Source: Pegea sp. RAD2-039 (taxonomy: Eukaryota > Chordata > Thaliacea > Salpida > Salpidae). From it: a stretch of 64,000 bases of DNA. Both the position numbers and the translations under genes were made by a program. Below are positions 1 to 16,258 of this stretch, one piece after another. Within the stretch, counting starts at the first letter, position 1; every line of letters starts with the position of its first letter. The notes under the pieces were generated by a model. That model had not been told where the DNA came from, made no database searches, and saw only the letters and a list, made by a program, of their open reading frames with translations. Where the stretch lies: NCBI GenBank assembly GCA_034620365.1, contig JAQGEQ010000017.1:124001-188000 (forward strand). The letters are read 5' to 3'.

Positions 1-38
1 TTTTCTGAAGATTGTTTTTATTCTAATCTTCTTCAAAG

Positions 39-3000
39 ACACATGGATGAGTTGGACAGATTGGAGCAGATGCAGTAGTACTTGCGCATCTGGGATCAAG
101 ACTAGGAGTAGAGGGAAGATCTGTACAGATGAAATTGAGGTTCCAATTTTTACTATTTGAAGATTTCAGCAGAAAAATTTCGAGTTTTTAGTTTCAAAAT
201 ATCCTTTGTGGATCAAATGGAAACTGGAGTGATTACTCACAGTGGTCAAGATGCAGTAGAGAGTGTGGTGGAGGTGTTCGAAGTCGTTTCAGAACTCATT
301 CTTGTCGTAAGTTTTCCAAATATTTCAATTTACTTAAAAATATCTTCATCAATTTTGAAGCAAATGATCTGAACTTCGACGAGAATGAAGAAGAAGTTGA
401 AACTTGTAACACTTTTGGATGTTGTAAATTTGAGTCTTGGACATCTTGGAGTGAATGTAGTGTAACTTGTGATGTTGGCATCCAGTTTAAAACTCGATCT
501 TACAATGAAGAATGTACAGCTCGGTTAGGAGAAAGAACTGAACGAAAAGAAATCGTAAGTAGCTCATCAGATTTAGTTTAAATACACATCTGTACATCAA
601 ACAATCGACTTGTGGTAGGCTTGTTACGCTGGTCCTGGTACTTGGCTTGAATGGTCTCAATTTGGAGCTTGTTCTGCTAGCTGTGATGGAATACGCGCCC
701 GAAAAAGGACACAAAGTTGCACACAAATGTCACAATATGAATCTGAGCTTTGTGGTTTGGTTACTGAGTTGGCATTTGGACCATGGACAACTTGGTCAGA
801 GTGTAGTAACTCATGTGGAGGTGGGACGAGAATTCGAAGACAAACAAATGCTTGCAACGGAGAAGTGAACGATGAAAAAGAGTAAGTGAGCATCTCAAAC
901 TCTCTCAGATATCTCAAACTCTCTCAGATATCTCAAACTCTCTCAGATATCTCAAACTCTCTCAGATATCTCAAACTCTCTCAGATGTCTCAAACTCTCT
1001 CAGATATCTCAAACTCTCTCAGATGTCTCAAACTCTCTCAGATATCTCAAACTCTCTCAGATATCTCAAACTCTCTCAGATATCTCAAACTCTCTCAGAT
1101 ATCTCAAACTCTCTCAGATATCTCAAACTCTCTCAGATGTCTCAAACTCTCTCAGATATCTCAAACCCTCTCAGATATCTCAAACTCTCTCAGATATCTC
1201 AAACTCTCTCAGATATCTCAAACTCTCTCAGATATCTCAAACTCTCTCAGATGTCTCAAACTCTCTCAGATATCTCAAACCCTCTCAGATATCTCAAACT
1301 CTCTCAGATGTCTCAAACTCTCTCAGATATCTCAAACTCTCTCAGATGTCTCAAACTCTCTCAGATATCTCAAACTCTCTCAGATATCTCAAACTCTCTC
1401 AGATGTCTCAAACTCTCTCAGATATCTCAAACTCTCTCAGATATCTCAAACTCTCTCAGATGTCTCAAACTCTCTCAGATGTCTCAAACTCTCTCAGATA
1501 TCTCAAACTCTCTCAGATGTCTCAAACTCTCTCAGATATCTCAAACTCTCTCAGATATCTCAAACTCTCTCAGATATCTCAAACCCTCTCAGATATCTCA
1601 AACTCTCTCAGATGTCTCAAACTCTCTCAGATGTCTCAAACTCTCTCAGATGTCTCAAACTCTCTCAGATGTCTTCAACTCTCTCAGATGTCTTCAACTT
1701 TTTATTTGAAATTTCAGGTCTTGTGGTTCTGGTCCAGGCTTTTACTTGCCACCTTCTTCCTGGTCAGCTTGTTCAAGTTCGTGTGAAGGAGGAAAACAAT
1801 TTCGAGAACGTGTACACACTTGTGAATTACCAATAAAACGAGAAGTCCAAGCCTGTGGTGGTCCAGGGTCTTATAGTAGTTGGTCGATGTGGACCAAATG
1901 TTCCTCGACTTGTGACGGACAGAGAGTAAGTTGAGTTTGTCGAGAAATCTTCATTTTGTTGACTTTTTAACAGACTCGAAGTCAAATCCATTCCTGTGGT
2001 GTTGCTTCCTTGTTTGAAAGTGAAGAGTGTGGATCAGGAGGAAGTTTTGGGTCTTGGAGTAAATGGAGCAAATGTTCTCAGCTTTGTGCTGAAGGTTTGA
2101 AGTTGGGAGAATTCTTCCTTCATTACTTTCAGTGATTCAGGAACAAGAAAGCGGAAACGTCTCCATGACTGCGGGCTACCAGCGGAAGTTGATATTGAGT
2201 CATGTGGACTGTCCCCTTTCCATGACAACTGGTCAAGCTGGTCTTCATGTACACAAACATGTGGGACAGGATCGACTAATCGAATGAGAAAAGGAAAATG
2301 TGGGGCAGAAGACCAATTTGAAGTAATTCATCTTCATATGTGAGGAACATTTAACACCAAATCAACTTTCAGGAAAATTCTTGTGGGGAAGCCCCTTGTT
2401 GTGTAGTTAATGATTGGGGCACTTGGGGTTCTTGCTCAGTGACTTGTGGTATAGGGGAAAGAGTCAGACAACAAACAAGTACTTGTTCAGAAGGAAAACC
2501 AATCGATATTCAGATTGAGATTTGTAATTCTGGAGGTAATTTCAGCAGATTTTCTTCTCGAAACTGATAGCGTTTTTGTAGAAGGATTTTTTCTTAATGA
2601 TTGGAGTTTATGGAGTGAATGTTCTTCAAGATGCAGTGGAGGTTTTCAAGATCGAAAACGCGTTCAATCGTGTAAAGGTGAAGTTGAAGAAACTAGAAGT
2701 TGTAATGAGAAACCGTGCGCTCGATTCGCGAATTGGAAAGAATGGAGTTCTTGTTCGTCATCGTGTACAAATGGTGGTTGCTTAGCAACGAATCAAAACG
2801 CTGTTTTCATCGTTTGAATTTCACGAAGGAATAAAACAGCGAAATCGAGTTTGCATCAACGGAACTGAAGGTGATTATGGGTGCGAAGGACAAACTATTC
2901 AAGTTGTTGATTGCATCGTCAACGTATCATTACTGTCATGGCAACAGTGGTCTGATTGGTCAACTTGTTCTGTAAGTATTTGAAAGTATTTGCTGTTAGA

Positions 3001-5527
3001 TGATTTGCTGTTAAACGATTTGCTGTTAAACGATTTGCTGTTAGATGATTTGCTGTTAGATGATTTGCTGTTAAATGATTTGCTGTTAGATGATTTGCTG
3101 TTAGATGATTTGCTGTTAAATGATTTGCTATTAGATGATTTGCTGTTAAATGATTTGCTGTTAGATGATTTGCTGTTAGATGATTTGCTGTTAAACGATT
3201 TGCTGTTAGATGATTTGCTGTTAGATGATTTGCTGTTAGATGATTTGCTGTTAAATGATTTGCTGTTAGATGATTTGCTGTTAGATGATTTGCTGTTAGA
3301 TGATTTGCTGTTAGATGATTTGCTGTTAAATGATTTGCTGTTAAACGATTTGCTGTTAGATGATTTGCTGTTAGATGGCTTGCTGTTAGATGATTTGCTG
3401 TTAAATGATTTGCTGTTAGATGATTTGCTGTTAGATGATTTGCTGTTAAATGATTTGCTGTTAGATGATTTGCTGTTAGATGATTTGCTGTTAAATTTTT
3501 TATTTAGTTATTTTCTAAGTATCCATCAAAACATTGAAATGTTAAAGTAATAAAATTAGTTGTTTAAAAAAATCTAGGCATCTTGTGGTGGTGGAACCCA
3601 TTCAAGATCAAGAAGTCATCCCTGCTTAGAAACAGAAACTGAAGTTGAAGTTTGTAACGTTAACCCTGGAGCATATGGAGAATGGACAGCATGGACAAGT
3701 TGTACTAAATCATGTGGTGGTGGTTTACAGTACCGAGAAAAAGTTCAATCTTGTACTCAAGAAGTAAAGAAAGAAACACAACAATGTAACACTGATCCTG
3801 GTGAATTCTTCAAATGGTCAAGTTGGACCGTTTGCTCTGTATCGTGTGGACAAGGTGTTAGGACCAGGGTTGGTCACCAACTTAATTGATTGAAGAAATT
3901 GATTTGTTTCAAATCTTCTGATTTCTATTTTTAGATTCGAGGTCATTCATGCGGAAAGGTTGGAGAATTGGATGTCAAAAGTTGTTCTTCGTCTTCCACA
4001 AGTGTTACTGATTGGTCAGAATGGTCTTTATGTTCATCTTCTTGTAATCAAGGCGCGCGAACCAGACAGCGACTTGATCAATGTTCAAATACCTCTGAAC
4101 TAGATTTCGAGGTATTTAAAGACTTGCTCTTTTCAATAAAATTACAAATGAGAGTTTATTTTCAGCCGTGTCTACTCAAAGTTTGTACTTATTGGACTAA
4201 CTGGGGTTCTTGGGGTTCTTGCTCGTCTAGTTGTGGTGATGGAATTCAAATGAAACTCCGAAGATGTGTCGGAGGAGCTCCTAGTAGTAAAGACTGCGTT
4301 GGAGAAGCAATGATGTCAAGACCTTGTTCAAATTTTGATGATATAATCAACACTTATTCTGATTGGCAATTTACGAGTCCGTGTTCTGTGACTTGTGGTG
4401 AAGGTGTTAGAACAAGGTATTGATTAATCGTTTCAAATAAATGAAGTTTGATAATCTACTTGATTTTCAAGTCAACATTTTGTTACTTCAAAAGTTTTCT
4501 TAAAAATTTTAGACAAAAATTATAATTAAAATATTTTCACTTAAATATAAAAAATTTAAAACTTTGGTTTTGTAGACGTCGTGATAGTCTTTGTGGAAAG
4601 CCAGAAATTGAAACAGTTGTTTGCTTTGTTAACTCAACTAAACTTTCTGAATGGTCTACATGGAGTATATGTTCTACCTTGTGTGGTTCTGGGGAACAAA
4701 ACCGTATGAGGAAAGACCAATGCACAAAAGATGTTGAAACAGAAACACAACCATGTTTCAGTCTTCAAGGTTTTGATGATATTTCATTTGAAATTATTGA
4801 AACTGTTTCATATTTTCTAGGTGAACTGGAACCTTGGAGTGCTTGGGGTTCATGTACAAAGTCATGTGGAAATGGAACAGAAAGTAGAGCTCGAATGAAT
4901 TCTTGTACTGATGATGTTCAAACTGAAATAAGATCTTGTAACACAAAAGATTGCAACATCAGCGATGTATGGTCAGCATGGAGTAAATGTAGCAAGTCTT
5001 GTGGAGATGGTGTTTCAGTTGAGTTGAAATAATTCTATAAAAGTGTTTCAGTTCAGAAATTTATTTTTTAGATTCGAGAACGAAGTTGTTTAAATGAAAA
5101 TTTTTGTAATAAAAATGGAGCTTCAGAAACTAGAATGTGTAACTTGGGTGAATTCTCAGAACAAATTTCTTCATTTTTTTTTCAACTTTTTATTGAATTT
5201 AGGAGATTGTTGTGAGATGGAATGGGGAAAGTGGTTAGGATGCTGTGTCTCTGAAGGAACAAATATGGAGGTTTTGGTGAAAGGAAACAGATGTACGAGA
5301 CGGTGGGAATACAAACTTGATCCATGTTCAAGTGTACCAACCGATAACAAATGGTTAGTACCAAATAAGTTATGATTAAAATACTTTAGCTGTGGATAAA
5401 TTGATTTAGTTTCTTAAATAAAACTTATGAAGTATAAATCTCAAACTAAAGTGTTATTAACAACTTTTTATTTATTTATAGTTCTGAAAATGTCAACTTT
5501 CTTCGTCGAAGTGGATTTGATATTTAA
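39..5527 (+). CDS. Secreted multi-thrombospondin type-1 repeat protein, 3' part of gene
   Basis: The gene runs off the left edge. The visible exons are 39-139, 192-306, 361-554, 619-881, 1718-1925, 1974-2094, 2141-2322, 2373-2535, 2582-2776, 2829-2971, 3578-3868, 3935-4111, 4166-4416, 4576-4769, 4821-5017, 5072-5147, 5203-5353 and 5482-5527. All junctions are GT-AG and keep phase, giving about 1021 residues ending in TAA. I count about 21 thrombospondin type-1 repeats, each with a W-x-x-W stretch followed by C-x-x-(S/T)-C and a CG-G turn, for example WTSWSECSVTC and WSAWSKCSKSC. These are classic substrates for C-mannosylation and O-fucosylation. A final cysteine-rich module at 5203-5353 is degenerate, and the last residues are charged with no membrane segment, so this end looks secreted or extracellular. 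The 5' end, and so the family name (hemicentin-, SCO-spondin- or properdin-like), cannot be decided here. Confidence 0.88.
892..1697 (+). repeat. 19-bp minisatellite in a thrombospondin-gene intron
   Basis: About 42 tandem copies of a 19-bp unit, tctcaaactctctcagata, with ATA/GTC-type variants at one position, fill most of the 836-bp intron 882-1717. The array starts about 10 bases after the gtaagt donor. The period is not a multiple of three, so the open frames through it are repeat artefacts. The real acceptor is atttcag at 1711-1717. Confidence 0.95.
2988..3497 (+). repeat. 15-bp minisatellite in a second thrombospondin-gene intron
   Basis: About 34 tandem copies of a 15-bp unit, tttgctgttagatga, vary at a G/A pair (gttaga versus gttaaa) and at a T/C. 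The array lies in intron 2972-3577 and starts about 15 bases after the gtaagt donor. Because 15 is a multiple of three the array stays open in frame, but the split repeat WSDWSTCS / ASCGGGT on either side shows it is spliced out. Confidence 0.95.
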
Positions 5528-5556
5528 ATTTCACCAACAAAAAAGAGAAATACGGA

Positions 5557-5562
5557 AATAAA
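5557..5562 (+). terminator. Polyadenylation signal of the thrombospondin-repeat gene
   Basis: AATAAA lies 30 bases after the TAA stop; another AATAAA follows near 5589. This spacing is typical for a short 3' UTR. Confidence 0.5.
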
Positions 5563-6479
5563 AAATTGTAATTTCTTCATATAACTGAAAATAAAAGTAG
5601 CAAGACCATTTAATGGTTCACATTTTGCAAGTTTTTTGCTGAGTTTAAACAAATCTTTTGCAGAAATGTAAATAAGTAAACTTTTGGAAGGCTGTTAGTT
5701 ACGTTGCCAACATCAAATATCTGCAACCTCAATCTAAAATATTAAAATATTTTTTTAGTTTCATCTCCTGTTCAAAAATGTCATTTTTTAGTTGCTACGT
5801 TTCAGTTAAAATATTTCTTTGTTGTTAAAACTGATCTAAGTTAGATGAAAAGTTAAAAAGTTGTGAGAAGAAAACAACTCAATTTAGATAAAAATGAAAC
5901 CCAAATAAGTTAGTTGTCAATTTACTACTAATTAAAGGCGAAAGTATAATTAGCGATTGCTAAAAACTCTAATCAAATACAGTATCTTTGATTAAATCAT
6001 TTTAATTACAATAATATTTATAAAACGTCAAAATTGTTGAGATATTTTACAAAAAGACTTTTGGTGTATCAACTGAAGTAAGTTTCAGAATGTTTTTCAA
6101 CAGATCATAGACTCAGTCATCAAAATATAAACAAAGTTGTTGTCGCTTTCCTGAGTAATTTAAACAGTTTTGTAATTTTTTATCCACCTTTTTAAGTATC
6201 AGCTTTTGATTATTAAAAATGTTCATAAAAGTAAACTAACACTTGAATTTGCTAGCTAAAGGTTAGATGTACAATTTCTGCAAATAAACAACTTAAATTG
6301 AAACAGTTTTTTTGAAGATTTCATTAGAGAACTACTTAGATTTCTTATTGTAATTAGTTTTATCCTAAAACATCCACGTGAATAGAATTACAAATCGATT
6401 GATAGTTTTGAGTATATCTGTAATAGGATGTTAAGTGGAGAGCAACTTCTAGAGATCTAACTTTACAAAGATTAACTCT
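5563..6479. other. Intergenic AT-rich DNA
   Basis: No convincing exon, RNA gene or repeat was seen. It contains only the short 3' UTR of the upstream gene and low-complexity AT sequence. Confidence 0.5.
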
Positions 6480-7370
6480 AACTGAAAATACTTGATTATT
6501 AATTCTGAATTCTCTTTTTAACAACAAATTGCTTTCTGATTATCAATTAGGATTTCTTCAAAGATCTTCTAGTGATCATTTGTTGATCTTTCTCCACCAG
6601 TTGCTATCTTCCTCAGCAAACAATTTAACCAACATCATCTATACACAGACATTCACAAAGTTCTTGACATTTGAGTTTCACATCTCATATTAGTAAAAAC
6701 TCTCAAACAGTTTAAAAACTACCTCATACTTACGATACAAATCGAGATAACTCAAGTTCTCCACTCACAAATGGTTTCATCTGTCAATAAAAGAAACTTC
6801 AAACTTTAAATCAACATTAGCTTACTTTTATTTAAGCAACAATAAAACTAACCAATGTCAGGTCAATATTTCAAGATATAAAATAGGCTCACCAAGTAAA
6901 TTATTCCTTCATTAACGTCACAAGTCTGTTGTTACAAGAAACATTTGGATATTATTAAAGATTTTCACCACATGCATCCGTCCCAAGCTCTTACTTACGA
7001 GGTTCTTACTTTGAAAAAGATATTATAAAGTTTAAATCTTTCCAAAGATAATTCAGTAAAAAATTTTCCTTAAGCAAAAGACTCATTACTAAATTCCTTC
7101 AATATAAACGCTTTATTCTGACTTTATACAAATCTATTTTTATTAATGGTTTTCCCATCTTAACTTCATAGATTACTTTAATAGAGATCTTAAAATCTTA
7201 CAGATTAAAAATTTCAATCTCTCACGGTCTCTCATATGTCCTCAGAGGCTCTTCATTCAAAATTAAACCACTAATAACACACAGTAGAGTAACAAAAGTT
7301 TGGAATTCCCTTCCTGATTCCATCACTTCATCAAAATCTATCGAATCTTTTAAAATCATCTAATGATATA
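6480..7370 (+). mobile_element. Decayed non-LTR retrotransposon, reverse transcriptase fragments (family 2)
   Basis: Broken frames encode pieces of a non-LTR reverse transcriptase. Near 6530-6640 there is a stretch reading YQLGFLQRSSSDHLLIFLHQ, the usual region before the catalytic box. Near 7205-7362 lies the C-terminal tail ending VWNSLPDSITSSKSIESFK. The catalytic YADD region between them is missing. The same sequence, with a different internal deletion, occurs in inverse orientation near 61.83-62.27 kb. It is a different family from the elements at 19.4, 29.2, 49.4 and 57.1 kb, whose tail reads TWNQLPSDI. Confidence 0.75.
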
Positions 7371-8139
7371 TGATTTCTTTAACAAGTGATAAAGTGAAAA
7401 CTACATTTTCTTATTTTGTTCTAATAATTAGCTGATTCACAATTTATAGAACTTTTTATGTTTCTACAGTGTAATTTGTGACACTTAAAAGCCCTTTTTA
7501 ATTATCTCTTTGCTGATATTCAGCTTTTGTTTGTCGGATTTGTCTTTCACAACCGCGTGGTGAGTTACTAAATAATTGTTTCACGATTTTGTCAAATATT
7601 AAAAACAAACAATTTATAAAAGAAGATACTTAACTTGTTTACAACTATCTAACCCGAATATTTTCTCTTCGTATTCTATGAAATGGTTAGTTGATGAAAT
7701 TTTTATAGTTTCATCATTTTAGACTAAAAACAAATTTTTTTTGCCCTGAAACTACTAATAGTTTATGGATCAGTTTTAGCCAATTGAAAAGTTGATTGAT
7801 GTAAGCGTTACTTCTGAACTACAACCAGATTTAAAGATGTAACTAACAACATTTTGATCAATACTAGAGACTTTTTCAAATCAATAACCCTGAATAAACT
7901 GAATGAATTATTTTTTTCAGTTTTTTAGACACTCAAGTTTGTTAAGTTCTAAATTTTGTAAACTTTCTCCAAGTTGTTGTACTTCTCATTTTTCTACAAA
8001 CACTTTCTGAGAAAAGAATCTTTATATTTTCAGTTATATAAACAATCAATAAATGTTGAGGAAGTACAAACCGTTCTTTATTTGAAAGTTTAATTTTCAG
8101 AAATAAAACGAAAATTTTATTTTTATAATTGTCTTTTTT
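7371..8139. other. Intergenic AT-rich DNA
   Basis: No gene was recognised. The right end contains the 3' flank of the FAM185A-like gene transcribed from the other strand. Confidence 0.45.
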
Positions 8140-9156
8140 TCAGCATTTTTTAATTCTGTTAATCCAAGACGACGAATCAATACTGGTTTCTCCTTTTCCT
8201 GATTTGATGATAATAGGTGGACCACCCCCATTTAATTCAGCAATTACACTACTACCAACACCCACTGAACGTTCTTTCATGTTTGATACATCCAAATTTG
8301 GATTGAAATTATATTTACAAGCCTCTAAAAACACCTTTGCTCCATTTTCTTTTGAATTATATAGTTTTACATCACCTTCATTTGTATGTAGAAAGATGTT
8401 GGTATGTTTTGTGACATAAACATCAATATTTCCTTTTTCAGATGATAAACTTGCTTCATCACTTAAAGATCCAACAAAAATATCTCCTTGTTCAGTATTC
8501 ACTTCACTTTTTCCATGAATACTTCTGAGTTGTATACTTCCACCCTCTGAGTTAATCAACATTTCTTCAGCATAAACATCGTTTCCTTCAATGTCACCAT
8601 CATCTGTAGTTAGTTCCACAACTGGTCCTTGTATTCTTCCAATATTAATAAATCCATTTTTTTGAGTTGTCAGAATAACATTTCCATGCAAAGCTTTTAC
8701 AGTTGTTATATTTCCAGAAGATGAAGAACAATCAATAGTAGTTGATTTGATTGAACTTAATTTGATGTCACCTACTTCAGTTGTAACTTTTACTTCATTA
8801 TTTTCAATTGAAGAAATATCAACAGTTCCTAATCCTTTAACTTTAACATCTAAATCAACAGCAACTGGAATTTGAATATTAACTTCATCTCCAATTACGT
8901 CATGTTCGATATCAATAACTTGTTTGTTACTTGTTATTACTGGTAATTGAGATAATTTATTGCTTTTTAAAGTAACAAATACTTTATTTTCAAATTCTAC
9001 AGGATCTGCAGTTGTAACTTTAAGATTAGAACCTTTAAGCTTCACATTTACTCTTGAAAATGGTTCAGCAAATACTTGTTGACAGTTTGTTGAATTTAAT
9101 CGAAGTCTTGATATAAATGAAGATGTTTTTTTCAATAATTTTCCAAATGAAAGCAT
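8140..9156 (-). CDS. FAM185A: FAM185A-like DUF4097 beta-solenoid protein
   Basis: A single uninterrupted frame of 338 residues starts at an ATG. The first 35 residues are basic and serine-rich without acids (MLSFGKLLKKTSSFISRLR), which looks like a mitochondrial targeting peptide. The rest is a run of short beta-strand repeats with alternating G-D/N-I/V turns (EVGDIKLSSI, DDGDIEGNDV, EQGDIFVGSL, EKGNIDVYV, NEGDVKLYN). That is the pattern of the DUF4097 right-handed beta-solenoid found in animal FAM185A. The function of FAM185A is not established. It has no introns while nearby genes have many. An acceptor-like ataacag lies about 18 bases upstream of the ATG, so a 5' UTR intron is possible. 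Confidence 0.82.
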   Translation of the reverse strand: MLSFGKLLKKTSSFISRLRLNSTNCQQVFAEPFSRVNVKLKGSNLKVTTADPVEFENKVFVTLKSNKLSQLPVITSNKQVIDIEHDVIGDEVNIQIPVAVDLDVKVKGLGTVDISSIENNEVKVTTEVGDIKLSSIKSTTIDCSSSSGNITTVKALHGNVILTTQKNGFINIGRIQGPVVELTTDDGDIEGNDVYAEEMLINSEGGSIQLRSIHGKSEVNTEQGDIFVGSLSDEASLSSEKGNIDVYVTKHTNIFLHTNEGDVKLYNSKENGAKVFLEACKYNFNPNLDVSNMKERSVGVGSSVIAELNGGGPPIIIKSGKGETSIDSSSWINRIKKC

Positions 9157-12100
9157 ATTTCTTTTATAAATATTCTGTTATAAATCCTGTCAAAACCAAA
9201 AAAAATTGGAATAAAAAAATACTTTATAACATAAAATTTTTTATTATTTTTATCACAATTAACAATTAAAAAAAATTCCCAAAACTATTTAAAAAGTTTA
9301 TATTATAAATTAACTTGAAAAAAAATATTAATAAAAATTTTTTTGTAACAAAATCTAAATTTAGTTGATACTTTTTATTTAATTAAAATATTTTATAAAG
9401 TAGCTAACTAAGAAAGGTCAATTTGTATTTAATTAGTTATCTATTTTATTTATATGATGTAAAATAAAAAACCTAGTTTTATATCTATCTGTTTTCATTA
9501 ATAAAAACTATAAACAAAAAAATTAATTTCAGAAAAAATATGAAAAAAGCCCCTATTATGAACCAAATATTTTTTCAAATACTTTTCAATTTGTAAAGTT
9601 GATTGGATTTTTATTTTTATAATTCTTCGCTGTCAAAACAATAATAATCTTTTAAATAAACCAATAAAAAACAAATCATTTTAAAACTTTAGTTTAGTCG
9701 TTTTACTTTAGTATTTGTTTTAATAAATTCTATCTACACTCTTAATCATTAAACATATTTTTAAAGTTTTTAAAAAACGTTGAATTATTTCATTCATTTA
9801 TAGCTAACTAATTATTAGACTATTTTAATAATATCTATTTAATATCTTACATTAACTTTTCATAGTTTTACTTGAGAACAAAAATTTTAAAATAATCTTG
9901 GTACGCTATAAGGTTTCATTAACAATCTAATTTTTCCTAATTAAGAGTAATGAGACCCAAAGTGTGAATAATATCAGCAAACTATAATTAATAATAATAA
10001 ATAACTTTAAATAATTTTAATCAAAGTAAACGTCTTGATTATTAACAATTAAAACTAAAGAATCTAAGGTCTGAAAACAAAGCTTTTTGTGATTCGTAAA
10101 AGTTTTTTCAAGATGACGCAGTTTGATTTGTTCAAATTGTGACTTTTCCTGTTTGATAAAAGCCTAAAAATATTGAAGTTTGTAATAAACATTCTCTCAA
10201 CCATAAGAAGTAAGATAATTTCACAGCATTAATATCAGTTGATGCTAAAATTGATAGGAGAGCAGATAACAGACTGGTTAACGCAAACAGGATGAAGAAG
10301 CAAACAGTTCAAGACTGAGACGAAGATGTAAAAAACTATTGTTGTAATTTTCCACACACTTTTGGTTTAACTATTTACAACTGAATATTGATTTATTAAC
10401 TAAATGTTTGATTAATCAATGTAAATACAATCTCAATAAGAAGTAACAAAATGATTTTCTTTTTGCAGAAGAAACTACTTTGTAAAGTTTGATATCAATT
10501 CGAACAACATTTAGTTGATGACTTATGAGAGAAATTTTATTTCAAATGCTTATTTTCAAATGCTGTCTACTTAGAGGTTATTGAATTGTTTAAAACTTTA
10601 TATTTTAGTTTCGAAATCATTATGCTTGATCGAAAAAATAGCATTTTGCGTTTTATCAGGTTACAAAACAGTTTATAAAATCAAATAGATAGTTTTTATT
10701 AAAATATAGAAACATAGAAGTTCTTGTATCATACTACACAGCAATAAACTATTTATTTGTAAATAATTGATTGAAACTGTTTAAATATTAGTTCTATCGT
10801 GTTTCGATAACACATACATCACCAAATAACCAATAAGAACTGTAAAAAATATGTTTAAATTTATCAGTTAAATTTAAGTTAAATAGAATTTTCTATCTTT
10901 TATTTATATATTTATGATACAGTTTAAAAAAGCTGCAAACTTCTTTTAAAATATCAATTTATTAAAATCTTCTAAAACCTTATTTTCAGCTTACAATAGA
11001 TCACAATCAACTTTTAAATAGAAGAATAAAACATTTCAGTTTGAAGCTGTTGTCAGTTAGAACAGTTTATAAACCTCAAAGACTGTTTTTAAATGTTCTG
11101 TTTCGTAAAGTGTACTTTGTAGACAAGCGTACCAAGACCACCTAATTTATCACATAAATATTTACGTTTAAAATAAAAGCAACTAAATATATCAAACTTA
11201 TCATCACAATTGTAGAAAACACAAAACTCTAAAATTACAAGAATAAAAAATGAATTATATTTGCATTTATCGACAAAATTATTCGTTATATTGATTGGTT
11301 TATGAAACAACATCATTTTTATGTAAAGACCTACACTTTTGATGATATAACAACTCATATGACATCAATTTCAAAGAAAACAGATTTTTTGTAAAAATAG
11401 AAATGTTATTAAAAAAAACGAAATATAAAACTAGCCCACCAGATAAATAAGAAAAATTTAAATTTAAAAATTATGTAACCAAATTGTTTATTTTGAGGTT
11501 TTTAACAAAGATAGTATCTTTACTACAAAGTTCAATTATAAGTTTGTTTATTTGTTAATTGTAAATATTTGTAAAAGACAAAATGGAACTGACAGAAGTT
11601 TTGATAAAACTGATTTGATCTGTAAAGTTCTTTTACTTATTGTAGTCATGTTGAGAAAACTCACAAAACATTCAGACTTATTTAATTCGATTCAAAAAAT
11701 ATTTAAAAATTATTACAACAGTGCTATTAAATACAACAAATAAATATATTTTTCTGAAGCAGATTCTGCTTTTAGTAAAGAAACCTGCAGAAGTTGAACT
11801 ATTAAATAACATGCAATTGATACCAAAGCTAACGTATGAGTTGTATATGAAATAAATCAAATATTTGTAAAAATTAAAACATAATGAGATAAAAAGAACT
11901 ATATCCTCAATCAGTTAGATTTCCTACATTTAGTTAATTGCATAAAAGCAGAAACTGCGAGCTTTTAATTGCACTTTAGTTCCGATTATTGACTGGTTGT
12001 TGCTGCTCAGGTAAAGACAACTTGTATTTGATGGTGAAAAGTCAATTTGGTAAAAACGTTTTACAGAAATGTTGATTGACAAAAAGTTCGTTTCAAAACC

Positions 12101-12309
12101 TAAACTATTGTTCAGTGTTTCACCCACATTTGTTTAATGGTGTTTGCTGGTTTGTAAGTTGGTGTTTGCTGGTGTTTGATGGTTGAATGTGGTCTGAGGC
12201 ACGCTTGAAGTCAACTTTCTATTAACTTCAGTTATTATTTGGTGAGGAAAGAAAACTAAAAACAGTCGTCGACAGATTACAGAGAATAAAGAAAAGAAAT
12301 AAAAAAGAA
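9157..12309. other. Long AT-rich intergenic stretch
   Basis: Only short chance frames were seen. A small imperfect G/T repeat (ggtgtttgctggt-like) sits near 12135-12185. Nothing else was recognised. Confidence 0.45.

Positions 12310-16258
<3,949 letters not shown>

Noticed and set aside
892..1697. Possible CRISPR array
   Set aside because: Units are contiguous with no unique spacers, and the genome is eukaryotic.
886..1836. Long open frames (316, 228 and 146 residues) encoding SQTLSDISNSLRYLKL-type repeats
   Set aside because: They arise from a 19-bp minisatellite open in all three frames; thrombospondin exons and splice sites flank it, so it is intron.
2990..3550. Open frame of 186 residues made of LLLDD/LLLND
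   Set aside because: Lies in a spliced intron; a 15-bp repeat without a stop in one frame gives an open frame by default.
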